From assembly GCF_019800665.1 (NCBI RefSeq), contig NZ_JAHVKO010000003.1, forward strand, positions 496,001 to 560,000: DNA of 64,000 nt. The letters run 5' to 3'. Under the pieces are notes generated by a model. It was not told the origin of the DNA. It was given only the letters and a program-made list of their open reading frames with translations, and did not search any database. The translations under genes were made by a program, and so were the position numbers. Each line of letters begins with the position of its first letter. Position 1 is the first letter of the stretch. The stretch is from Microbulbifer agarilyticus. GTDB lineage: Bacteria; Pseudomonadota; Gammaproteobacteria; Pseudomonadales; Cellvibrionaceae. Below, one piece after another: positions 17,543 through 25,565 of the stretch.

Positions 17543-19135
17543 GTGGGCATCGAATCATCCGTATCTGACGAGCATTCAAAGCGCGGCATGTGGATCGTCC
17601 TGGCAATGACCGCCATGTGTATGACCGTTGTTGCCTATAACACGACAGCGATTACCACGGTCATCCCAATGTTGCGCAAAGATCTGGACCTCACACCCAG
17701 TGAAGTGCAGGGCATCATGGCCGTTTACATGGTGGCGGCATCGTCGCTGATGCCGATCATGGGACGTTGCGCTGATCTGTTTGGGCGGGTACGTATCTTC
17801 GTGCTCGGCATGTTGACCTTTGCATGTGGTTCACTGTTTGTCGCCATTTCCACCGGCGGCACGGAAATGTTACTCGGGCGTATGTTGCAGGGTTTTGGCG
17901 CTTCATCCCTATTTGGTACCTCTCTTTCCCTACTGACATCCGCGACCCCGCCCAAAGACCGGCCGGTAGTGGTCGGTGTATGGGGTGCGATGATCGCACT
18001 GGGTATGAGTCTCGGCCCGATCATTGGCGGTGCGCTTGGGCAGTATCTGAGCTGGCGCTGGATCTTTTATATGGATCTTGCCGTACTCGGGTTGGCCCTG
18101 ATCCTTGTGCGCATTGTTTCGCGCAATAATTATGTGCCGGCGACACAAAGGCTCAATAAATCACTGGATATTCTCGGCGGTATTCTATTGATATTGACTC
18201 TGGGGCCGGTTGCCTATGGACTTGCGAATAGCTCACTTGCCGGCTGGACAAACCCGGTCACACTCACTTCCATCGGTATCGGCATAGTCTCCGGTATCGC
18301 CTTTTGGTGGCGTGAGCAGCATTGCGAAAGTCCACTATTACATCTCGATTACTTTCGTCACCCGCGCTTCAAAATGGCGACGCTGGGAATCTTTATCGCC
18401 GGTTTTAACCTGCTCGGTTTCTTTATCTTCTACAACCTTTTCGTGCAGTCCCCAGCCGCGTTCGGGATGAGCCCGGTTGAAGCTGGTGCTGCGGTGCTGC
18501 CGATGACCGCGGTTATGTTGGTCTTCTCCATTTGGGGGCCGAAGATCCTCGGGCCTTATAGTTACCGCTGGCCGATTACCATCGGCATGCTGTGTTTGGC
18601 GCTCAGTGGGATTTTGCTATCTACGGTATCCAACGACTCTACTTACCGCGACACCTGGTGGATGTTGCTGGTGACCGGGGTTGGCTTTGGTCTCACCATT
18701 CCGCTCTTGCCGCGTATCGGCTTGCGTCTCTGTGCGGAGGAGCATACCGGCCAGGCATCGGGCATGGTTAATGCCTGCCTAACCTTCGGCGCATCCGTAG
18801 GTTCCGTCGTCGCCGGTGCGGCGCACGTAGCGTCAATTCGAAAGCATTTGGAAGCCGTATTGCACGCCTTGCCGATAAAGTCTGAGCAGCGACATGAGCT
18901 CGCCCAGGCGCTCGCCAATGGATCCAACAGCGACATACTGACCAAGCTCGGCACATTAAAGCCAGAGACCAGTCACGCATTGCAGCAGGCCCTGCGTGAT
19001 GTGCAGGATGATGCATTTAGCGCGGCCATGTTGACCTGTTCCGTGGTTTCCATTGTCGGGGCGATTATCGCGGTGTATTTGATGCGCGGTCCGGTGCCGG
19101 AGGAGGGGAGTGCCAAGGCGCTACTGCGGCACTGA
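17543..19135 (+). CDS. MFS transporter, DHA2 (drug:H+ antiporter) family
   Basis: Inner-membrane proton-driven exporter of 530 residues with about 14 hydrophobic helices. The segments MGRCADLFGRVRIFVLG (motif A, loop 2-3) and LGMSLGPIIGGALGQYLSWRWIFYMD (motif C, helix 5) are typical of the DHA2/EmrB-QacA group. The start is GTG 17543, supported by GGGAG upstream. No HlyD-type adaptor or outer-membrane factor lies beside it, so it may act alone at the inner membrane. A palindrome next to the ribosome-binding site suggests local repression. Substrates cannot be predicted. The gene ends before a strong shared terminator. Confidence 0.9.
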   Translation: MGIESSVSDEHSKRGMWIVLAMTAMCMTVVAYNTTAITTVIPMLRKDLDLTPSEVQGIMAVYMVAASSLMPIMGRCADLFGRVRIFVLGMLTFACGSLFVAISTGGTEMLLGRMLQGFGASSLFGTSLSLLTSATPPKDRPVVVGVWGAMIALGMSLGPIIGGALGQYLSWRWIFYMDLAVLGLALILVRIVSRNNYVPATQRLNKSLDILGGILLILTLGPVAYGLANSSLAGWTNPVTLTSIGIGIVSGIAFWWREQHCESPLLHLDYFRHPRFKMATLGIFIAGFNLLGFFIFYNLFVQSPAAFGMSPVEAGAAVLPMTAVMLVFSIWGPKILGPYSYRWPITIGMLCLALSGILLSTVSNDSTYRDTWWMLLVTGVGFGLTIPLLPRIGLRLCAEEHTGQASGMVNACLTFGASVGSVVAGAAHVASIRKHLEAVLHALPIKSEQRHELAQALANGSNSDILTKLGTLKPETSHALQQALRDVQDDAFSAAMLTCSVVSIVGAIIAVYLMRGPVPEEGSAKALLRH

Positions 19136-19176
19136 TCGAATATGAGAGCGATACTTACCGTGGTTAATCACGATTT

Positions 19177-19210
19177 AATAAGAAGGCTCCCATCCGGGAG
19201 CCTTCTTATT
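19177..19210. terminator. Bidirectional rho-independent terminator
   Basis: A 15-bp perfect stem, AATAAGAAGGCTCCC with its complement, has an ATCC loop. It lies between the convergent MFS and M1 aminopeptidase genes and can serve both. Confidence 0.88.
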
Positions 19211-19232
19211 ACGAGTTGAAATCTATATATAG

Positions 19233-21923
19233 TTAGTCGAGATCCGCTACATCCGTTCGTTCAGCAGAAATTGCCCTCTTAAACTCTTCCGAATTGGCAT
19301 TGCGCAGTGCGATGCACTGATCAATCATTTCTAGGCTTTGATTGGCGGCTCGCGTAATGCCGGGAATTTTTTCTTCGGCTCCAGCAAAGAAATTTGCTGC
19401 CTTTTGGCGCTGACTTTCGTTGCAGAATTGGTTGGCAGCCGATGCCGTGTAGTGCTTAAAAAGCCCGCCAATACCTTCCGTTACTAGATCGGTATTGTCT
19501 ACTAGGAAGTCAAAGCTGCGATCTTGTAAATCTCGATTGTGTGGAAACATGAATACGATCATTCGTGCCCGATCGTGTCCGGATAGGCGTTCATCAAAAA
19601 GAAGTTCTGTGAACATATGCTCGATATATTTGGTATCTTTTGACTTTGATAAAGCGTAAAGCATCCGGTCGCGCAACATTTGATCCGATGTTGAGAGGGC
19701 CATGTCCTCCATGCGCACGAGTAGATCGTAGTCAGCATTTATCGCGGTTCCACGGAGTGCGACGTTAATCCAGTCGTCGGGCATAGAGTTTGCTTCGTCT
19801 CCTGCTTCGATAGCCGAAATGTGCTCACGGCCGAGTTTGCCAAGTATCTCAATGACACGCTCGGATTCTGCCTCCATCGCCATAAGGTCAATCGTATCGC
19901 GCCTATCCAAACGTGTCATTGGGGAGTCATCTGACGAATGCTCCATTCGCAATTCCGTTAGTCTTGGCGCATACATATCTTCAACGAAAATGCGGTAGTC
20001 TTCCGTCGCCTCTCCATCGAGCAAACTGAGGCGGAGTTTCTGTAAAACATCCCCTACAGAAGAAGCTACTTCATAGTTTTCGTGCTTAGCTAGTGCCCGA
20101 AGGATGTCAACATAGGCTCCCGACTTAAGTTTGCCTGCTTTAAATGCTGATGTTGAACTGTCAGAGAGATTAACCAGCTCAGAAACCGAGAGAGCGTCTC
20201 GATTCGCCAAGAGTTTGGCCCAGCTATCGGCATCGAGATTCCAACGGTAGTAACCGGCACTACGTGCATTGGGCATAAGATAATCGGGGCAGGATGCCAG
20301 CTCGATTTCGGTTTTCTCTTCGGAGATCAACTCGCAGGCTTCACTATCTTCTGTTTTGTAACAGAGCGGCAACTGCCAAATGGTATCAACAGGGAACTTG
20401 GCACCAAGTGGACGATAGCGACTTTGTGTGGCGGTGAGTTTTGCTCCGTCGTCGCTACAGCTGACTTCCACATCCACCGTCGGTGCTCCTACCTCTTCTA
20501 CAAAACTTTGTAAAACCTGCTGTAGCCGCGGTTCATTGGATCCAGCGGCCATTGATTCGAAGAACTGAGAGGAAGTAGCAACGCTATGTTCAAAACGCTG
20601 GATGTGATGGCGTACTCCATCGCGAAAGCGGTCTTCTCCAACAAATGCTTCCACCATCGCCAATACTGCTGCTCCTTTGTTGTAGGTGACGCTGTCAAAG
20701 GTTTTCCCTATCTCGGCATTATCGCGGACTGGCTGCTGGATCTGACGCGATGCAGCGGTAGAGTCCTGATTGATGGCTCCCAGACTGAATTTTTGCTGAA
20801 CGGTGTCGATGGCCAGGTCGGGGCGAACTGCGTGCGCAGCCTTCGCAGCTAGCCACGAAGCAAAAGATTCGTTTAGCCATATATCCTCCCACCAGTGTGG
20901 TGTAACCACATTGCCAAACCACATATGGGCTAGTTCGTGCGCGTGCACTCCGTAATACCACTGTAGGGTGGCGGGCGTGGAATCTTCGTCAACGAGCAAT
21001 CCCTGTTCGCCGTAAACGATAGCTCCTGGATTTTCCATTGCGCCACCGAACTGCGGGTGCGCGATCAGGTCGATTTTTTCGTAGGGATACGGTGTGCCGA
21101 AGTAATTCTCGAGCTCTTCCAGCAGAGGCTGAGTATTGCGCAGTGCATACTCGGCCTTGTCGCGTTTGCCTTTAGTCACAATGGCGCGGAGTGGTACTTC
21201 GTAATCGCGTAACTCGGTCTTGGGAAGATTATCCCACTCGTAGATATCGAATGGGCCAACCGCGAAAGCCAGCAGGTAGGTTGGCAAAGGTTTGGTAGTG
21301 GCAAAGATATGTCGAATATTGTCTTCGTCTCCTGCTACCTCCTTCGTAACGGGAGTATTGAAGATAACCACATTTTTATCGGCAGAGGTTACCTCAACCG
21401 AATATGCTGTTTTGAATTGTGGATCATCAAACCCTGGGAATACTCGTCGCGCGTCGATGGCCTGCATCTGGGAGAAAACATAGTATTCTTCGTTTTCCTC
21501 AATGCTGTGGAGGGCTGAGGATGACTTGCTAAAGGGGGCGGTATAGCTGAACTGCAAATCACCACTGCCTGATACTGGAGTGGAAAAAGATACGCTGGAA
21601 ACCCCTAGTCGATTGGCTTGCTCATAAGAGCCGATGAAAGTCTTCTCACCCTGCGTAAATGCAACTGAGTTCACCTGTAGGTCCTGGCCATGTAACCAGA
21701 TTTTGGTCGTCGCCTTCTCGATGCTGATGGCAATCCGTGCCATGCCGGAGAATTCAGCTTGTTCCGGTTGGATATTTAATGACAGGGAATATTCGTGAGG
21801 TCGGACATTGGTGCCAAGGCTGCCTAACGGCATGGGTTCTTCGTAAACATCTCTATCGGAGTCGGAGCTGCAGCCGGCAAAGGTAAAAATGAGCACCAAA
21901 AGAAGTGCGATTCGGGTACGCAT
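19233..21923 (-). CDS. M1 family aminopeptidase, lipoprotein
   Basis: Zinc aminopeptidase of 896 residues anchored by a lipid: lipobox FAGC with Cys18. The M1 catalytic domain shows the exopeptidase motif GAMEN (294-298) and HELAHMWFG...NE (zinc ligands His329, His333, Glu352; catalytic Glu330). The C-terminal half matches an ERAP1-like helical domain in length. An N-terminal saposin-like beta domain precedes the active site. Base composition looks more AT-rich than neighbouring core genes. It probably trims peptides in the periplasm, alongside the DPP4, M20 and DUF885 enzymes in this window. The upstream gap holds a long inverted repeat. Confidence 0.94.
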   Translation of the reverse strand: MRTRIALLLVLIFTFAGCSSDSDRDVYEEPMPLGSLGTNVRPHEYSLSLNIQPEQAEFSGMARIAISIEKATTKIWLHGQDLQVNSVAFTQGEKTFIGSYEQANRLGVSSVSFSTPVSGSGDLQFSYTAPFSKSSSALHSIEENEEYYVFSQMQAIDARRVFPGFDDPQFKTAYSVEVTSADKNVVIFNTPVTKEVAGDEDNIRHIFATTKPLPTYLLAFAVGPFDIYEWDNLPKTELRDYEVPLRAIVTKGKRDKAEYALRNTQPLLEELENYFGTPYPYEKIDLIAHPQFGGAMENPGAIVYGEQGLLVDEDSTPATLQWYYGVHAHELAHMWFGNVVTPHWWEDIWLNESFASWLAAKAAHAVRPDLAIDTVQQKFSLGAINQDSTAASRQIQQPVRDNAEIGKTFDSVTYNKGAAVLAMVEAFVGEDRFRDGVRHHIQRFEHSVATSSQFFESMAAGSNEPRLQQVLQSFVEEVGAPTVDVEVSCSDDGAKLTATQSRYRPLGAKFPVDTIWQLPLCYKTEDSEACELISEEKTEIELASCPDYLMPNARSAGYYRWNLDADSWAKLLANRDALSVSELVNLSDSSTSAFKAGKLKSGAYVDILRALAKHENYEVASSVGDVLQKLRLSLLDGEATEDYRIFVEDMYAPRLTELRMEHSSDDSPMTRLDRRDTIDLMAMEAESERVIEILGKLGREHISAIEAGDEANSMPDDWINVALRGTAINADYDLLVRMEDMALSTSDQMLRDRMLYALSKSKDTKYIEHMFTELLFDERLSGHDRARMIVFMFPHNRDLQDRSFDFLVDNTDLVTEGIGGLFKHYTASAANQFCNESQRQKAANFFAGAEEKIPGITRAANQSLEMIDQCIALRNANSEEFKRAISAERTDVADLD

Positions 21924-22008
21924 TGCGTCTCTCCCTGTTTTTTATGGTTTGTGATGTACCTCTCTACTTCTAAAAACAACGTTTCATTAACCCTTATTTT
22001 TTCAATGC

Positions 22009-22054
22009 GCGCAATTACACGGAGTTGCATATGTGTACCAGCGTGTAATTGCGC
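22009..22054. promoter_or_regulatory. 13-bp perfect inverted repeat between divergent genes
   Basis: GCGCAATTACACG and CGTGTAATTGCGC are exact complements separated by 20 bases; arm centres lie 33 bases apart, about three helical turns. It lies in the 301-base gap between the M1 aminopeptidase (starts 86 bases to the left) and the aldo/keto reductase (170 bases to the right). The arrangement suits two regulator dimers on one helix face or DNA looping. A purely structural RNA role is possible but there is no U-tract. Nothing else is seen in this gap. Confidence 0.55.
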
Positions 22055-22224
22055 ACATTGTCGTCACGGCACTCTTCACGTTTATCACTACTTGATGACT
22101 CATAAGGGCTAACGAGCGCCGTTGAAAACGAATGGTGCTCTGGGTGGTTTATGCTTTCTTTAGGCAGACGCGCGATGCGCGCGGGAATTGCAAAGAGTTG
22201 ATTGAAGGGCGAGGGAGGTGTGCC

Positions 22225-23178
22225 ATGTCTGCGAATCGAGAAATAGGTAAAACAGGACTGAAAGTACCGCCCATCTGTTTTGGCTCAACAGGCCTGGGCA
22301 GCATCCCTGACTTGTATGGCTATGAGGTGGACGAAGCCCGCGCACTGGATACCATACGCGCGATCCTCGAGCGGCCAGATGGCTTTATCGACACCGCACG
22401 TGTCTACGCGATGGGGCGCAGTGAGGAGCGTATTGGCAAGGTGGTCAGCGAACTGGGTGGCTGGCCTGAGGGCAGAGTGCTGGCGACCAAGCTGGATATG
22501 GATGGTGAAAGTCGTGTGTTTGATGGCCATCAGGCGCGCAAGTCGTTTGAACAGAGTCTCGAGGCGCTGTGTGTCGACCGCGTGGATATTCTGTATGTGC
22601 ACGATGTGGAGTACGCCGCGAATCTAACGGATGTCACCCGCGAAGGCGGCGCGTTGGATGTATTGTTCGAGCTCAAGGAGGAAGGGCTGGCGACCGCCGT
22701 CGGCCTTGCGGCGGGCAATATTGATGTGATGATGCCGATCGTGCGCGACCGGGACTTCGATGCATTGCTCACCCATAACCGGCATACACTGGTGAACAAC
22801 AACGCGGCGCCAATGATCGAGCTGGCCAAATCAAAGGGCATCTCGGTACTTAACGCGGCACCTTTTGGTGGCGGCATGTTGTCAAAAGGCAGTGCTGTTC
22901 AGAATCATTACGCTTATCGCGAAGCCGACGAGAAGACGCTGGCACTGGTGCGGGCGGTCGAAGAGATTTGTGTCCGTCACGATGTGCCACTAGGTGCGGT
23001 CGCCCTGCAATCCTCACTGCGGGATCCGGATATTACGTCCACCGTGTGCGGAGTGACCTGGCCTGAGCATGTGCGCCAGGCCTACGAGTGGGCCGACTGG
23101 CCTATCGACGATGCAGTCTGGCAGGAGCTTGCCAAGATCAAACCCTCCGCTGCCAACCCAGAGGCTGCCACAGGCTGA
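22225..23178 (+). CDS. Aldo/keto reductase (aldose dehydrogenase-like)
   Basis: NAD(P)-dependent oxidoreductase of 317 residues. ATG 22225 is chosen because GGGAGG lies seven bases upstream. Seen: REIGKTGLKVPPICFGSTGLG at the N-terminus, GFIDTARVYAMGRSEERIG with the catalytic Asp and Tyr, Lys in LATKLDMDG and His in LYVHDVE, completing the AKR tetrad. The C-terminal VALQSSLRDPDITSTVCGVTWPEHV matches the cofactor region. The sequence style resembles D-threo-aldose 1-dehydrogenase/L-fucose dehydrogenases, so oxidation of algal sugars is plausible but unproven. It converges on the tetR gene. Confidence 0.87.
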   Translation: MSANREIGKTGLKVPPICFGSTGLGSIPDLYGYEVDEARALDTIRAILERPDGFIDTARVYAMGRSEERIGKVVSELGGWPEGRVLATKLDMDGESRVFDGHQARKSFEQSLEALCVDRVDILYVHDVEYAANLTDVTREGGALDVLFELKEEGLATAVGLAAGNIDVMMPIVRDRDFDALLTHNRHTLVNNNAAPMIELAKSKGISVLNAAPFGGGMLSKGSAVQNHYAYREADEKTLALVRAVEEICVRHDVPLGAVALQSSLRDPDITSTVCGVTWPEHVRQAYEWADWPIDDAVWQELAKIKPSAANPEAATG

Positions 23179-23195
23179 TGTCGTGATACTGGAGG

Positions 23196-23804
23196 TTAGG
23201 TTTTGGCTTTCTTGGCGTATTGCTGCAGGAAGGTTGTGAGTGCGGTATCCACCACCCGCGATTCTTCATTGGGGTCTAGCCGCGGTGCCCCGGTCAGCAG
23301 CTGTGGCCAGAAGGCAAAAGTGTCCAGGATTCCCTGCATATGCCGACCGGCATACATCACATCCTTCTTCTCCAGGTGGCCGTCTGCGGCCGCCGCTTCC
23401 AACCAGTGCAGCAGAGGCCCCGGGGTGGCATTCAGTAACTCGGTCAGTTGCTGCGCGCGCTCCGGGTCGGCCAATACCTCGGGGATGCCGATACGCGCCA
23501 GTGTGACATAGGCCGGGTCTGCAAGGATCTCCAGCTTCGCGTGTAGCAGTGAACGCAGCTGCGGCTCCAGCGGTGTATCGGGCTGGTAAGTCTGGTTTAC
23601 CTGCGCCACACATCGCTCCGCTAATCCTCCCAGCACGTGCGCAAACAGCACTTCTTTGGTGGGGAAGTGCCGGTACAGGGTTCGCTTGGATACTTCCGCT
23701 TGTTCCGCCACCTGGTGCATGGCCGTGGTGGCGAAGCCTTTCTCCAGGAACAGATCGCGGGCGGTGTCCAGAATCTGTTGTCGCTTCTGCTCAGAAACTT
23801 TCAC
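23196..23804 (-). CDS. TetR/AcrR family transcriptional regulator
   Basis: Repressor-type regulator of 202 residues. The N-terminal HTH is clear (KRQQILDTARDLFLEKGF.., then MHQVAEQAEVSKRTLYRHFPTKEVLFAHVL, about 10-57); the rest is a helical ligand-binding and dimerisation domain of the AefR-like type. It is divergent from the M20 peptidase-DUF885 unit, and the shared 210-base gap contains two perfect inverted repeats, so it probably controls itself and the peptidase genes. The inducer is unknown. Confidence 0.92.
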   Translation of the reverse strand: MKVSEQKRQQILDTARDLFLEKGFATTAMHQVAEQAEVSKRTLYRHFPTKEVLFAHVLGGLAERCVAQVNQTYQPDTPLEPQLRSLLHAKLEILADPAYVTLARIGIPEVLADPERAQQLTELLNATPGPLLHWLEAAAADGHLEKKDVMYAGRHMQGILDTFAFWPQLLTGAPRLDPNEESRVVDTALTTFLQQYAKKAKT

Positions 23805-23836
23805 TGTCTCGGTTCTTTTTCAATTCGCATTGGTTA

Positions 23837-23870
23837 CGCCTGTGTATGGCAACGATGGCTTACACAGGCG
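23837..23870. promoter_or_regulatory. 10-bp inverted repeat upstream of tetR gene
   Basis: CGCCTGTGTA and TACACAGGCG are exact complements with a 14-base spacer, centred about 50 bases upstream of the TetR start. The arms share the ACAC/GTGT element seen in the second palindrome at 23940, so both may be sites for the same regulator. Confidence 0.5.
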
Positions 23871-23939
23871 TGGCGCAAGTATCCGACGGACCCTGCGGTA
23901 TATCGCTAAGGGCGGAGGTTAGAGGGTTGCAAGTCAAAG

Positions 23940-23957
23940 GTAAACACCTGTGTTTAC
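23940..23957. promoter_or_regulatory. 18-bp palindrome, likely TetR operator
   Basis: GTAAACACCTGTGTTTAC has perfect 8-bp arms around a CT centre. It lies 57 bases upstream of the M20 peptidase ATG and about 135 bases from the divergent TetR start, the usual place for a TetR dimer site. Binding is inferred. Confidence 0.6.
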
Positions 23958-24014
23958 TTTTTCCCGGGCTTGACGCAATATGGCCTTAAGCTGAATTTGG
24001 GGCAGAATCGAGTC

Positions 24015-25523
24015 ATGAAAAAGCGAATTGTAGGCCTGCTGGGGGCGGGCATTGTGCTGGTGGTGGCAATTGCCAGTGTCCGCGCGGTAATGGTCTATCC
24101 AGACCGACAACTGGTGATCGAAAATCCGCAACCGCCGCTTGTGTTGGATGCGGAGCAGGCTGCACAGCGCCTGGCCGATGTCATCCGCTTTCCAACCATT
24201 ACCCAGGATGAAGCGCCATACCTGGAGCCGCAGCCATTTATCGATTTTCACAACTATCTCGAAGCGCAATACCCTGCGGTGACGGCATTCGCTACACGCC
24301 ATGTCTTTAATAAATACTCTCTGGTGTATGAGTTCCCCGGTACCAATCCAGAGCTGAAGCCCATTCTGTTGATGGGACATATGGATGTGGTCTCTGTGGA
24401 TGAGGACACCCTGTCCGACTGGACGCACCCACCGTTTGCCGGCGTGATCAGCGATGGCCAGATCTGGGGCCGCGGTGCCATCGACGATAAAGCCAGCGTG
24501 ATGGCGTTGATGGAAGCCATGGAGCACCTGCTGCAAACCGGCGCACAGCCTGAGCGCAGTATCTTTTTCTCCTTCGGCCACGACGAAGAAATCGGTGGGG
24601 AAAACGGCGCTGCAGAAATTGCGCGCTACTTCGCCAGCCGCGATCTTAATTTCGAATTTGTGCTGGATGAGGGCGGTGCGATTACCGAGGGCCTGATGCC
24701 GGGCTTCGAGCAGCCGATTGCCGTTATTGGCGTGGCCGAGAAAGGTTTTGTGAATGTACGGCTGGTAGTGGAACAGCCCGGGGGCCATTCATCCAAGCCG
24801 CCCGCCAGCACCGGCGCCGGTATTCTGGCGCGCGCGATTGTGCAGCTTGAGGACAATCAATTCCCCACCACGCTCAAGTTTACCAACATGACATTTGATG
24901 CGGTTGGCCATTACGCAGGCTTTGGTGCCCGCTTTGGCATGGCAAACCAGTGGCTGACCGGCCCACTGGTGGAATCCGCGATCCTCGCTAACGAGAGCAG
25001 TGCCTCCGGCATTCGCACCTCGACCGCTGCCACCATGCTCAAAGGCAGCAGCAAGTCCAATATCCTGCCGACCCGCGCCAGTGCGGTGGTGAACTTCCGC
25101 ATTATGCCCGGCGAAACAGCCGAGTCCGTCGTCACGCGAGTGCGTTCGGTCATCGACGATCCGCGCGTATCCATTGAGCCGTTCATGGCCAGTAACCCAT
25201 CGCCGGTATCGAGCACCGATGCCTACGGCTACCAGCTGATCGAAAAGAACATCCGCGAGTTGGATCCGAATGTGCTGGTAGCACCGTATCTGGTACAGGG
25301 TGGTACCGACTCCAAACATTTCTATGGTTTGTCGGATGCGGTATACCGCTTCCTGATGGTGCGTGTTACCCCCGAGACGGTAAACACATTCCACGGCATC
25401 GATGAACGACTTGGCGTGGAAGATTTTGCCAACGGTATTCGCTTTTTTGTTATGTTGCTTGAGCAGTCGTCCTTTCCCGATAAAGACCAGCGCGGTGGCG
25501 AGGCCACGGCAAAAGCCCACTAA
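24015..25523 (+). CDS. M20 family metallopeptidase (carboxypeptidase S / PM20D1-like)
   Basis: Di-zinc amidase or carboxypeptidase of 502 residues. ATG 24015 opens into an N-terminal membrane anchor (MKKRIVGLLGAGIVLVVAIASV). Seen: LLMGHMDVVSVD (first zinc His and Asp, about 118-129), GRGAIDDKASVMALMEA, GHDEEIGGENGA with the catalytic Glu pair, and VLDEGGA. The inserted dimerisation domain and a late QGGTDSKHF zinc His complete the fold. The extra N-terminal segment before the zinc site fits carboxypeptidase S/PM20D1 rather than ArgE or DapE. It is followed after 42 bases by the DUF885 gene, probably as an operon under the TetR operator. Confidence 0.92.
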   Translation: MKKRIVGLLGAGIVLVVAIASVRAVMVYPDRQLVIENPQPPLVLDAEQAAQRLADVIRFPTITQDEAPYLEPQPFIDFHNYLEAQYPAVTAFATRHVFNKYSLVYEFPGTNPELKPILLMGHMDVVSVDEDTLSDWTHPPFAGVISDGQIWGRGAIDDKASVMALMEAMEHLLQTGAQPERSIFFSFGHDEEIGGENGAAEIARYFASRDLNFEFVLDEGGAITEGLMPGFEQPIAVIGVAEKGFVNVRLVVEQPGGHSSKPPASTGAGILARAIVQLEDNQFPTTLKFTNMTFDAVGHYAGFGARFGMANQWLTGPLVESAILANESSASGIRTSTAATMLKGSSKSNILPTRASAVVNFRIMPGETAESVVTRVRSVIDDPRVSIEPFMASNPSPVSSTDAYGYQLIEKNIRELDPNVLVAPYLVQGGTDSKHFYGLSDAVYRFLMVRVTPETVNTFHGIDERLGVEDFANGIRFFVMLLEQSSFPDKDQRGGEATAKAH

Positions 25524-25565
25524 ATAAAACCCAAAAAATAGAACGGATAACAGAGGTTATCGATT

